Notes under the pieces: model-generated | Database searches by the model: none | What the model was told of the DNA's origin: nothing | The model's input: only the letters and a program-made list of their open reading frames with translations | Part shown: positions 33,789-41,512 of the stretch, piece after piece | Position numbering within the stretch: the stretch's first letter is position 1 | How the letters are laid out: each line of letters begins with the position of its first letter | Assembly (NCBI RefSeq): GCF_963929015.1 | Contig: NZ_CAWVHE010000009.1 | Coordinates: 1 to 64,000 of the forward strand | Reading direction: 5' to 3' | Origin: Merdimonas sp963929015 | GTDB taxonomy: Bacteria; Bacillota; Clostridia; Lachnospirales; Lachnospiraceae | DNA length: 64,000 bases | Position numbers and translations under genes: made by a program

Positions 33789-35541
33789 AGGCGTTTGCGA
33801 AACGCCAAAAGCCGCATAAATACGGCATTTTTTGTTGCCAAAATAAAATATCTCCTCAAGGTTTATGGTAAAATAGAGTTGACTAGAAACTATTAACCAA
33901 TCCACCTTAAAGGAGATATACCTATATGATAACACATAAGCAGCTCACTTTGGCAGAAGTTTTTGAAGATTGTCAACATAAATTCGATAATGACAAATAT
34001 CATTTTCTAGCACTTCTTGATGAAGCCATTAACCTTGATGAAATTGTTCCTGTTTCTTTTGTTTCTCATTTTCACGCCCAAACCGGAAGACCTCGCAAGC
34101 ACCAGCTTTATCCTATGCTCAAGGCACTTCTGCTCCAGCGTATTTTTTCAATCCCGACGGACACGCTCCTGATTGTGTTCTTGAAATACTCTCAGGAACT
34201 TCGTGATTTTTGCGGCTTTGATGTTGTACCAGACGGTTCAAAATTCACTCGCTTTAAACAGGATTTCTTATCGGACTTACAATCTATGTTCGATCATCTT
34301 GTAGATCTGACCGAACCGATATGCCAAAAGCTGAATCCGGCTCTTGCCGACATGACTATCTTTGATACCTCCGGTATTGAAGCATGGGTTACAGAAAATA
34401 ATCCGAAGTATGCCAACCGTATTATTAAACAGCTGAAGGCTTTTAAAAAATCCCATAACCTTGATGATTCCTATGATCCTTACAAAGCCGCTTATGGTTC
34501 CATGCCAACTCATGCTGCATCCAACCAGGCAATCCAGCAGATGTACATCAATGGTCACTTCTGTTATGCCTATAAATTCGGTATCGTCACAAATGGACTT
34601 GGCATTGTCCGCGACATATCTTTCTACAACAAGGATTTCCTAAATGCACATCCTGATATTGTTGTAGAAAAGAAATCGGATTCTCCGGATGAGGATAAAT
34701 CGCTTGCCGACTCAAAAGCGCTGCTTCCTGTTTTGATTGATTTTTTCAAAAAACATCCTTTGATTGAGCCAAAGACTTTTCTTGGCGATGCCGCCTTTGA
34801 TACGATTGAAATCTATAAATCTCTTTTCGAGGAGATTGGATTCCATAAAGCTTTTATTCCCCTCAGGGTAAAACTTTCCATGGAAGGAACGGACTACACA
34901 GTGAATGAAAATGGTATTCCCTGCTGCCCACATGATCCAACACTTCCTATGAAACGGGAAGGAAGCAAATCCCATTTGCGCAGCAAACTTCCTACCATGA
35001 AGTTTGTATGTCCAAAAATGAAATGGGAATACAATCCTGCCGACAAGTCAAAATGTCGGGTATGTCACTGCGATAATCCATGCACCACTTCTTCCTGCGG
35101 ACGAATGATTTATATTTATCCAGAGAAAAATCTCCGCGCCTATCCTGGTGTAGAACGAGGTTCCCAGGAATGGGAAGACACTTACAAAATCCGTGTAAAT
35201 GTCGAAAAATCAATCAACCATTTCAAGGATAGTTTCTGTATTGCGAATCGTAAAACACAGAATGAAAAAACGCTTCATGCCGATTTACTTCTTGCAGGAA
35301 TTACACAACTTATTACCGTACTTGTTGCTGATAAAATCCACCAACTTCAATACATACGAAGTTTAAAACCTTTGATTGCCTGACCTTTGGTATTTATAAC
35401 ATTTTTTCTTCGCAGTCCATCTGGGAAGTTATTTTGTCATGTCTAATTTTGATGTCACCTGCTTCTCATCTTAGGAATCCTGCATTGCAGGATTCCTACC
35501 GCATTTTTAATCAGGATTGCGACCTTGTTTCGCAATTACCT
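33789..35541 (+). mobile_element. Intact IS, IS1182-like
   Basis: A 1.75-kb element with imperfect terminal repeats (AGGCGTTTGCGAAAC left; AGGTAATTGCGAAAC when the right end is read inward; 12 of 15 match). The left end is a perfect palindrome AGGCGTTT-GCG-AAACGCCT, and a GCCGCATAAATACGGC-TTTTTT hairpin just inside would block outside transcription. A GGAATCCTGCA/TGCAGGATTCC hairpin lies past the transposase. The 11-base flanking duplication and complete transposase point to a recent insertion. It is the parent of remnants A-D at 937-11879. Family assignment rests on transposase style and palindromic ends. Confidence 0.92.
33926..35383 (+). CDS. DDE transposase (DUF772-type N-terminus)
   Basis: This encodes 485 residues with AAAGGAGA before ATG. 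The N-terminal DUF772-like helical region (GRPRKHQLYPMLKALLLQRI) precedes the catalytic core: Asp in MTIFDTSG (about 146-153), Asp in FLGDAAFDT (about 288) and Glu in VEKSINHFKD (about 433). A Cys-rich insert (CRVCHCDNPCTTSSCGR, about 380-396) precedes the Glu. All catalytic acids are present, so it is probably active and could mobilise the remnants that keep both ends. Confidence 0.93.
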   Translation: MITHKQLTLAEVFEDCQHKFDNDKYHFLALLDEAINLDEIVPVSFVSHFHAQTGRPRKHQLYPMLKALLLQRIFSIPTDTLLIVFLKYSQELRDFCGFDVVPDGSKFTRFKQDFLSDLQSMFDHLVDLTEPICQKLNPALADMTIFDTSGIEAWVTENNPKYANRIIKQLKAFKKSHNLDDSYDPYKAAYGSMPTHAASNQAIQQMYINGHFCYAYKFGIVTNGLGIVRDISFYNKDFLNAHPDIVVEKKSDSPDEDKSLADSKALLPVLIDFFKKHPLIEPKTFLGDAAFDTIEIYKSLFEEIGFHKAFIPLRVKLSMEGTDYTVNENGIPCCPHDPTLPMKREGSKSHLRSKLPTMKFVCPKMKWEYNPADKSKCRVCHCDNPCTTSSCGRMIYIYPEKNLRAYPGVERGSQEWEDTYKIRVNVEKSINHFKDSFCIANRKTQNEKTLHADLLLAGITQLITVLVADKIHQLQYIRSLKPLIA

Positions 35542-35542
35542 A

Positions 35543-35553
35543 ATAGTATAAGT
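35543..35553. repeat. IS target-site duplication, right
   Basis: ATAGTATAAGT, identical to 33778-33788; one extra A separates it from the AGGT-type IS terminus. Confidence 0.85.
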
Positions 35554-35635
35554 CAATTTTATTCAGAATATTCGTCCAAACTAAATTGTGATTTTATTAT
35601 AGTCGGATTTTCTGTGGATTGTCAATGGTATCACT

Positions 35636-35666
35636 GGCTAAACTAAATTGTGATTTTAGTTTAGCC
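35636..35666. terminator. Hairpin in gene-free stretch
   Basis: GGCTAAACTAAA / TTTTAGTTTAGCC stem. The CTAAATTGTGATTTTA motif inside also occurs at 35581-35596, a 16-base direct repeat. The rest of 35554-35759 shows nothing coding. Confidence 0.5.
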
Positions 35667-35759
35667 AAAACATTTGCCGCAATTATTCCATGAAAAACTA
35701 ACTTTTTACCGAACTGAATTGTCTTATTAGATAGAAGCAGGTCAAGGGAGGTAAGAAGA

Positions 35760-35807
35760 GTGAGAAGATACAAACGATACCGCGGCAGAAAAAGACTACT
35801 ACTATAA
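35760..35807 (+). CDS. Possible 15-residue basic leader peptide
   Basis: GTG at 35760, nine bases after GGGAGG, encodes MRRYKRYRGRKRLLL and then TAA. The end of the frame lies in a hairpin (ACTACT...AGTAGT, TTTTT) at about 35796-35823, so translation of three CTA Leu codons could affect termination. It lies before the XRE/HipA-like pair. A leader-attenuator is one reading; chance is another. Confidence 0.35.
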   Translation: MRRYKRYRGRKRLLL

Positions 35808-35820
35808 ATCAGTAGTATTT

Positions 35821-35850
35821 TTGTTATATACCCCTTGATTTTAGTATAAT
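35821..35850 (+). promoter_or_regulatory. Promoter of XRE/HipA-like pair
   Basis: TTGTTA (35821-35826), an 18-base spacer and TATAAT (35845-35850), 59 bases before the XRE start. The -35 overlaps the T-run of the preceding hairpin. Confidence 0.55.
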
Positions 35851-35908
35851 TTATGATATTCTATAAGAAAGAAATCGATTTATAATCATAAAGACAGGGG
35901 GTGGGACA

Positions 35909-36448
35909 ATGGAATTTGCTTTACAGAAAACAGTATGTGCTTCGGAAGTGAAACTAATACGCGGACAATTGAAGATGAAGCAAAAAGAACTGGCCGGGCT
36001 GATGAATGTTTCTGTTAAAACGGTGGAACACTGGGAAAGCAGCGGGGGGACAGTGTCGGGAGCTGCTGCCGCCATGCTCTGCATCCTGCGGGAGCGCCCG
36101 TGGCTTTTGGAAGAGCTGGAGATCCCGGAAAGAGAGTTCCCTCTTCGGCTCAGATATTTGAATCAGAACCGGCTGTGCACCATCATAGATGTGAATGACA
36201 GGGAACAGCGGGTAAAAATCAAAAACTATGTAACGGATCCCTTGTACCGGGCGTTTGGGAAAAATGAACACCCCACATATGAAGAGTATGAAGAATTTCT
36301 GGAATCAAGATGTTTCCCGCGGACGAGAGACAAGATGAAAATCCTGCTTGAGGAGCTGAATCTTCCATTTTATGATCCGCTTATGATCATCCAGAAAACC
36401 AAAGGGGAAATGGCAGAAGATGATTTTTGGATTGAGATCGAGAGGTGA
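35909..36448 (+). CDS. XRE-type regulator paired with HipA-like kinase
   Basis: This encodes 179 residues with ribosome site AGGGGGTGG. The N-terminal HTH (about 11-62: VKLIRGQLKMKQKELAGLMN, VSVKTVEHWESSGGTVSGAA) is followed by a conserved tail (EEFLESRCFPRTRDKMKILL, LNLPFYDPLMIIQKTKGEMAEDDFW). That tail is typically encoded next to HipA/CtkA-like kinases and may shield the kinase. The stop overlaps the kinase gene region. Likely antitoxin and autorepressor, by context. Confidence 0.8.
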   Translation: MEFALQKTVCASEVKLIRGQLKMKQKELAGLMNVSVKTVEHWESSGGTVSGAAAAMLCILRERPWLLEELEIPEREFPLRLRYLNQNRLCTIIDVNDREQRVKIKNYVTDPLYRAFGKNEHPTYEEYEEFLESRCFPRTRDKMKILLEELNLPFYDPLMIIQKTKGEMAEDDFWIEIER

Positions 36449-36453
36449 GGAAA

Positions 36454-37263
36454 ATGATCCGTCTGGAAGAAAAGGATTTGAGGACTGCGGCGCATCAGTC
36501 GTCAAAAGGGAATCAGTTGAAGTGGGAATCGGAAGGGGTATGGTACAAGGCAGACTATACCGGTTATGAAGGCCTGGCGGAATATGTAGTCTCAAAGCTT
36601 CTGCGATACTCCAATATGGAGGAAAATGATTATATTCTGTATGAAACGGAAGAAATTAGGTATAAGCAAGCAATATACAGGGGCTGTCGCAGCAGAAATT
36701 TTCTCCCGGATGGCTGGCAGCTTATCACGTTGGAGAGATTGTTCAAGAATCTGTATGGGCGGAGTCTGTATGTGAGCATTTTCCAGATACAGGGTGTAGA
36801 GGAAAGGACGCGTTTTCTGACAGAGCAGGTGGAGCAGATGACGGGCCTGAAAGACTTTGGTTTTTATCTAAGCCGTCTGTTGACAATAGATGCGCTGTTC
36901 CTGAACGAGGACAGACATATGCATAATATTGCCGTGCTGCTTGATAGAGACGGTCATTATCATTACTGCCCGGTGTTTGATAACGGTTGCGCGCTTCTGT
37001 CGGATACACAGATGGATTATCCGATGGGGGAGGATATTATCACGCTTATCCCGCAGGTCAGAGCCAAAACACTGAGCAGAAATTTTATGGAGCAGTTGGA
37101 AGCTGTGGAAGCTTTGTATGGGCAGTCCCTGAAGTTTTCTTACAGCATAAAAGAGATTGAAATGCTGTTGGAGAAAGAACCTTATTATCCGGAAGAAATT
37201 AAAATACGGGTACGGGACATCCTGTTGCAGCAGCGTCGCACATATCAGTATCTATTTCGGTAA
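36454..37263 (+). CDS. HipA/CtkA-like Ser/Thr kinase
   Basis: About 269 residues from ATG 36454 (GAGGTGAGG upstream). It is smaller than classic HipA (about 440 residues) and lacks its N-terminal subdomain. Visible kinase features are WYKAD (Lys 32), catalytic loop NEDRHMHN (151-158) and DNG (176-178, the metal-binding Asp). This layout recalls CtkA and HipT-type toxins. Together with the upstream XRE it probably forms a toxin-antitoxin or kinase-regulator pair; targets are unknown. Confidence 0.8.
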   Translation: MIRLEEKDLRTAAHQSSKGNQLKWESEGVWYKADYTGYEGLAEYVVSKLLRYSNMEENDYILYETEEIRYKQAIYRGCRSRNFLPDGWQLITLERLFKNLYGRSLYVSIFQIQGVEERTRFLTEQVEQMTGLKDFGFYLSRLLTIDALFLNEDRHMHNIAVLLDRDGHYHYCPVFDNGCALLSDTQMDYPMGEDIITLIPQVRAKTLSRNFMEQLEAVEALYGQSLKFSYSIKEIEMLLEKEPYYPEEIKIRVRDILLQQRRTYQYLFR

Positions 37264-37286
37264 AACAGGAAAGGAAGCAGGCAGTC

Positions 37287-38030
37287 ATGAAGATCCTCTT
37301 ATCACCGGCAAAGAAAATGAATGTGAATACGAACGACCTGGCGCCAGAGGGCCTGCCGGTTCTTATGGAGCAGACAGAAGAGATCCTTCAGTTCCTGCAG
37401 GGCTTGTCCTATGGGGAGGCGAAGAAGCTGTGGGCCTGCAACGACAGGATCGCAGAGCAGAATTATGACAGGCTGAAACACATGGATCTCTGTCACGGGC
37501 TGACTCCGGCCATCCTCTCCTATGAAGGGATCGCATATCAGTATATGGCGCCCGCCGTATTCGAGTCCGGGCAGCTTCAGTATGTGCAGGAACATCTGCG
37601 GATCCTGTCGGCATTTTACGGCGTGGTGAAACCGCTGGACGGTGTGACGCCCTACCGCCTGGAAATGCAGGCCAAGGCAAAGATCGGCGGAAAGAAGGAT
37701 CTGTATGAGTACTGGGGCGAGCACCTGTACCGGGAGGTCCTGGACGAGAGCCGGATCCTCATCAATCTGGCGTCAAAAGAATATTCCCGCTGTGTTGAGA
37801 AATATCTGCAGCCGGAGGATGTGTATATCACCTGCGTCTTCGGTGAATTTTCCGGGGAGAAGATCGTGCAGAAAGGCGTGTATGCCAAGATGGCCAGAGG
37901 CGAGATGGTGCGGTATATGGCGGAGAATCGGATCCGGGATCCGGAGGAGATGAAGCGGTTTGACCGATTGGGATATACATACCGGGCGGAGTTGTCTGAC
38001 GAGAGGACATTTATATTTATCAAAGGATAG
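37287..38030 (+). CDS. yaaA: Peroxide stress protein YaaA (DUF328)
   Basis: This encodes 247 residues, starting MKILLSPAKKMN, the hallmark of the family, with KPLDGVTPYRLEMQAK in the middle. In E. coli YaaA limits free iron and DNA damage during peroxide stress and binds DNA through a helix-hairpin-helix motif. AGGAAAGG precedes ATG. It is 23 bases after the kinase gene and so may be co-transcribed, which may be incidental. Confidence 0.92.
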   Translation: MKILLSPAKKMNVNTNDLAPEGLPVLMEQTEEILQFLQGLSYGEAKKLWACNDRIAEQNYDRLKHMDLCHGLTPAILSYEGIAYQYMAPAVFESGQLQYVQEHLRILSAFYGVVKPLDGVTPYRLEMQAKAKIGGKKDLYEYWGEHLYREVLDESRILINLASKEYSRCVEKYLQPEDVYITCVFGEFSGEKIVQKGVYAKMARGEMVRYMAENRIRDPEEMKRFDRLGYTYRAELSDERTFIFIKG

Positions 38031-38058
38031 ATGTTCGTATTCAATAATAGGATATCTG

Positions 38059-38130
38059 AAAATGTCAAAATATCTTGACATTTTTGTGCTTCTTTGTTAT
38101 CGTGAAAATGTAAAAAGTATTTTACATTTT
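38059..38130 (+). promoter_or_regulatory. Promoter with two inverted repeats for XRE
   Basis: AAAATGTCA-N8-TGACATTTT (38059-38084) overlaps the -35 TTGACA (38075-38080). Seventeen bases later is TATCGT (38098-38103). A second inverted repeat, AAAATGTAAAAAGTATTTTACATTTT (38105-38130), lies just past the -10. The shared AAAATGTNA half-site suggests one repressor, probably the XRE protein at 38456. Confidence 0.7.
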
Positions 38131-38154
38131 GGAGTGGAAAAGGAGTGAATGGAT

Positions 38155-38454
38155 ATGAGAAATACAGCAACGATCTTGATGTGGACTTTTTTGATTTTTC
38201 TGTTAGCGCTGATTATAATAGATATTCTGATGATCGTATCTCTTCTTAAAACCGGAGATGAAAGAAGGCAGCTCATTGTCTGGAAAGCAAGCTCTTTCAC
38301 CCTTCTGGTGGTTGTGGGGACGCTGGTCATGGATGTTGTGGAGTCTATTGTCAGAGCCGAAGCTATGCTGATCAATCCGTTTGTTAAACTCAGTGTTACG
38401 GCAATGGTTTATTTCCTGACTCTTTTATTTTACAGAAAAAGGTACGGCGATTGA
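38155..38454 (+). CDS. Small membrane protein upstream of XRE gene
   Basis: About 99 residues from ATG 38155, nine bases after GGAG; an ATG at 38149 is too close to it. It has three hydrophobic stretches (ILMWTFLIFLLALIIIDILMIV, FTLLVVVGTLVMDVVESI, LSVTAMVYFLTLLFY) and is therefore an integral membrane protein. It is paired with a small XRE regulator, an arrangement common in Firmicutes, with unknown function. Confidence 0.8.
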   Translation: MRNTATILMWTFLIFLLALIIIDILMIVSLLKTGDERRQLIVWKASSFTLLVVVGTLVMDVVESIVRAEAMLINPFVKLSVTAMVYFLTLLFYRKRYGD

Positions 38455-38455
38455 T

Positions 38456-38647
38456 ATGGAAAATATAATCAGAAGCAGGCGGAAAGATCTGGGGCTGTCG
38501 CAGGAGGAACTGGCAAAAAAATGCGGAGTTTCCAGGCAAACCGTAAATGCGATTGAAAATAATAAATATGATCCGACACTGGCGCTGGCCTTCCGTCTTG
38601 CCAGGGAGCTGAAACTTACCGTGGATGAATTGTTCCTGCCTTCATAG
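38456..38647 (+). CDS. Small XRE-family regulator
   Basis: This encodes 63 residues, almost entirely one HTH domain: MENIIRSRRKDLGLSQEELA, KKCGVSRQTVNAIENNKYDP, then LAFRLARELKLTVDELFLP. The start lies one base after the stop of the membrane-protein gene (TGATATG), hence tight coupling. It probably binds the paired inverted repeats at 38059-38130. Confidence 0.9.
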   Translation: MENIIRSRRKDLGLSQEELAKKCGVSRQTVNAIENNKYDPTLALAFRLARELKLTVDELFLPS

Positions 38648-38707
38648 GGGAATGGAAAGGAAGCGGATTTGAAAAAATCATCAGTGGATATGAGTTCCAG
38701 ATAAATT

Positions 38708-39094
38708 ATGATGGTACTCAAGATGACACTCAAGATGGCACTAAGAATAGTTGAAAAAGACGCAGAATTTCTGGCAGATTTTCAGGAATCTCTGAACCGT
38801 CAGTTTTATTTCCCGGAATGGATGTGCTACAATGCCCATTTGCAGCTTGCCCTGGTTAAAAAAGATAAAGACGAGAGTCTGTCGATCCTTCAGAAAATGC
38901 TGCCGTCCATGAAAAAAGAGTGGAAAATACAAAGGTCCCCCTTATATCGTAATGCAGATGGCAATGATTCCACCTGGCTTTCCGGCAGGCTGGCAAAAAC
39001 ATTTGCCGATGAGATAGCAAATAACGAAGAATACGCATTTCTTCGGGAAGGTTCGGAATTGGAAGAACTGCTGGCGCAATTGGAAGCCTTATAA
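38708..39094 (+). CDS. Hypothetical protein, possibly a truncated C-terminus
   Basis: This encodes 128 residues, mostly helical (LADFQESLNRQFYFPEWMCY, KDESLSILQKMLPSMKKEW, SGRLAKTFADEIANNEEYAF). I do not recognise it. It begins with repetitive MVLKMTLKMALRI and lacks a good ribosome site. It may be the tail of a longer regulator whose HTH part was lost, and it follows an XRE gene. Expression is doubtful. Confidence 0.45.
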   Translation: MMVLKMTLKMALRIVEKDAEFLADFQESLNRQFYFPEWMCYNAHLQLALVKKDKDESLSILQKMLPSMKKEWKIQRSPLYRNADGNDSTWLSGRLAKTFADEIANNEEYAFLREGSELEELLAQLEAL

Positions 39095-39122
39095 TTTCGT
39101 ATGATCAGAAGAGGAGTAACCT

Positions 39123-39803
39123 ATGGAGACCATTCTCATCATTGAAGACGACGCGGCTCTGGCTTCGGGCCTTTGCCGGGCGCTAACAAGTGAAGACCGT
39201 ACACTGCAAAGCTGCGGGAAGATCCGGGAAGCCCGCCGGATCCTTAGGGAGGCGCAGCCGGATCTTGTGATCCTGGACGTGAACCTGCCGGACGGAAGCG
39301 GGTTTGATTTCCTGGGGGAAATCAAAGGGAAGGGGGCGGTTCCAGTCATCCTTCTTACAGCCAACGATATGGAGACAGACATCGTGGCGGGGCTGGAGGC
39401 GGGAGCCGACGACTACATCACCAAGCCCTTCAGCCTGGCTGTGCTGCGGGCCCGGGTCAATACGCAGCTGAGGCGGAAAAAGGAGACGGAAAGCCGGACG
39501 GAGGCCCGGTGGGAATCCGGCAGATACCGGTTCCTCTTTGACCGGATGGAGTATCTGGTGGAGGGGACTCCGGTGGAACTAAGTAAAAATGAGCAGAAGC
39601 TGCTCCGGATCCTGGTGGAGAACGAGGGCCGGATCGTAAAGCGGGAGACGCTGATCGACCGGATCTGGACCGACGGCGCGGAGTATGTGGACGAGAACGC
39701 CCTGTCCGTTACGGTGAAACGGCTGCGGGACAAGCTGGCGGCAGGGGAGTGGATCGAGACGGTCTACGGGACCGGATACCGGTGGGTGAAGCAGCATGGA
39801 TAG
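39123..39803 (+). CDS. OmpR-type response regulator (cassette 1)
   Basis: This encodes 226 residues. The receiver domain (about 1-115) has the phospho-acceptor Asp in LVILDVNLPDG and the Lys in DDYITKPF. The winged HTH (about 130-225) carries KNEQKLLRILVENEGRIVKR and DENALSVTVKRLRDKL. It is in an operon with the kinase, overlapping by 8 bases, and presumably switches on the ABC transporter encoded downstream. Confidence 0.94.
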   Translation: METILIIEDDAALASGLCRALTSEDRTLQSCGKIREARRILREAQPDLVILDVNLPDGSGFDFLGEIKGKGAVPVILLTANDMETDIVAGLEAGADDYITKPFSLAVLRARVNTQLRRKKETESRTEARWESGRYRFLFDRMEYLVEGTPVELSKNEQKLLRILVENEGRIVKRETLIDRIWTDGAEYVDENALSVTVKRLRDKLAAGEWIETVYGTGYRWVKQHG

Positions 39804-40725
39804 AGGAATGATGATCCTGGCGGCAGCCTGTATTCTTGGCAGCGTCCTGTTTGCCATATATTCATATCGAAAAGAGAGACGGACCGCGGAGCGGCTGCGG
39901 CGGATGCTGGAAGCGGCAAGGAGCGGGCAGTTCCGCGAGACCGGGTTCGACGAGAGTGTGTGTTCTGCGCTGGAAAGCGAGATGGCGGATTACTTGAGCG
40001 CCGTGGAGCGATCCAGAGAGGCGGCCGCGGCGGAGAAGGAGAAGATCAAGACCCTGATTGCGGACATTTCCCACCAGACCAAGACGCCCATTGCCAATCT
40101 GCTGCTCTATACGGAGCTTCTGGAAGAGCGGGAGTTAAGTCCGGAGAACCGGGAGTATCTGACCGCTCTTGGGAAGCAGGCGGAGAAACTGCATTTCCTG
40201 ATCGGGGCTTTGATCAAGATGTCCCGGCTGGAGACCGGGATCATCACCCTGCACCCCAGAGAGCAGGATGTGAAGGAACTGCTGGCAGAGGTCACGGGCG
40301 CCTACCGGGAGAAGGCAGAGAGGAAAGGTCTGAAGCTGACCGACTGTTCCGGGCCTGCCACGGCCTGGTTTGACCGGAAGTGGACGGCGGAGGCTGTGGG
40401 CAATATCTTGGACAACGCGGTCAAATATACCAGCCGGGGCGAGATCGAAGTACGCACCCGGCGGTACGAACTTTTTACAGCCATTGAGGTAGAAGATACC
40501 GGCCCGGGGATTGCCGAGGAAGACATCCCGGAACTCTTCGGCCGGTTCCGCCGGGGAGAAGAAACGGCGGAGCAGGAGGGCGTGGGGATCGGTCTCTATC
40601 TGGCGCGGGAGATCCTGGCTGGAGAGGGAGGATATATCAAAGTGTCTTCCCGGAAAGGGCAGGGATCGGTGTTTTCCATTTTTCTGCCAAATCAGGGAAA
40701 GGGAAATCTTTCAGAACTGTCATAA
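39796..40725 (+). CDS. Histidine kinase with minimal sensor (cassette 1)
   Basis: This encodes 309 residues. Only one clear N-terminal membrane span (MILAAACILGSVLFAIYSY) is followed directly by a HisKA domain (ADISHQTKTPIANLLLYTEL, His near 94) and HATPase with NILDNAVKYT and DTGPGIAEED. It has no extracellular sensor, so it probably reads the state of the cognate ABC permease, as in BceS-type systems (inference). Confidence 0.93.
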   Translation: MDRGMMILAAACILGSVLFAIYSYRKERRTAERLRRMLEAARSGQFRETGFDESVCSALESEMADYLSAVERSREAAAAEKEKIKTLIADISHQTKTPIANLLLYTELLEERELSPENREYLTALGKQAEKLHFLIGALIKMSRLETGIITLHPREQDVKELLAEVTGAYREKAERKGLKLTDCSGPATAWFDRKWTAEAVGNILDNAVKYTSRGEIEVRTRRYELFTAIEVEDTGPGIAEEDIPELFGRFRRGEETAEQEGVGIGLYLAREILAGEGGYIKVSSRKGQGSVFSIFLPNQGKGNLSELS

Positions 40726-40744
40726 TTGTTTTTGGCGCTGAAAG
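40708..40744. promoter_or_regulatory. CTTTCAG inverted repeat before ABC genes
   Basis: CTTTCAG (40708-40714) and CTGAAAG (40738-40744) lie at the end of the kinase gene and upstream of the ABC genes. It is a candidate response-regulator site. Confidence 0.4.
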
Positions 40745-40768
40745 ATTCTGGAAAGAATACCATGAGAT

Positions 40769-40804
40769 AATCTGTATGAATGATACATTCATACAGATTT
40801 TTTC
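40769..40804 (+). terminator. Terminator between kinase and ABC genes
   Basis: A perfect 14-bp stem AATCTGTATGAATG / CATTCATACAGATT with an ATA loop, then TTTTT. It separates the regulatory genes from the ABC genes, giving the transporter its own promoter or making this an attenuator. Confidence 0.85.
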
Positions 40805-40824
40805 AGTTGAAAGGGGAGCAGGCT

Positions 40825-41511
40825 ATGGAAGTTCTGAAAGCAGTCAATCTTACAAAAATATATGGGAAAGGGGAAAATCAGGTGCGGGCCCTTGACGGAG
40901 TCAGCCTGTCTGTGGAGCAGGGGCAGTTCGCAGCCGTGGTGGGCACTTCCGGCTCCGGAAAGTCCACGCTCCTCCACATGCTGGGCGGCCTGGACCGGCC
41001 GGACGAGGGGAAGGTGTACGTGGACGGAAAAGACATCTTTTCTCTGAAGGAAGAAGCCCTGACCATCTTCCGTCGCCGGAAGATCGGTTTTGTATTCCAG
41101 TCCTACAATCTGGTGCCGGTGCTGAGTGTCTATGAAAATGTGGCGCTCCCGGTGGAACTGGACGGGAAAAAGGCGGACCGGGCGTTTATTGAGGAGATCC
41201 TGGATACGCTGGGGATCCTGCAGAAAGCCAGAAGCCTTCCGGGGCAGCTCTCCGGCGGACAGCAGCAGCGCGCGGCCATCGCAAGGGCTCTGGCCTCCCG
41301 GCCTTCGATCCTTCTGTGCGATGAGCCCACCGGCAACCTGGACAGCCGCACGTCTCAGGATGTGCTGGGACTTTTGAAACTGTCCGGCCAGAAGTTCGGG
41401 CAGACCATCGTCATGATCACCCACAACGAGGAGATTGCCCAGATGGCGGACCGGATCATACGGATCGAGGACGGGCGGATCCTTTCTTCCAGAGGAAGGA
41501 GGGAGGCGTAG
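40825..41511 (+). CDS. ABC transporter ATPase, MacB/LolD type (cassette 1)
   Basis: About 228 residues from ATG 40825 behind AAAGGGGAG. Walker A GTSGSGKST, signature LSGGQQQRAAIARAL, Walker B ILLCDEPTGNLD and H-loop MITHNEE are complete. It pairs with the FtsX-type permease that starts two bases after its stop. This class powers mechanical work on extracellular peptides rather than true import. Confidence 0.94.
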   Translation: MEVLKAVNLTKIYGKGENQVRALDGVSLSVEQGQFAAVVGTSGSGKSTLLHMLGGLDRPDEGKVYVDGKDIFSLKEEALTIFRRRKIGFVFQSYNLVPVLSVYENVALPVELDGKKADRAFIEEILDTLGILQKARSLPGQLSGGQQQRAAIARALASRPSILLCDEPTGNLDSRTSQDVLGLLKLSGQKFGQTIVMITHNEEIAQMADRIIRIEDGRILSSRGRREA

Positions 41512-41512
41512 C

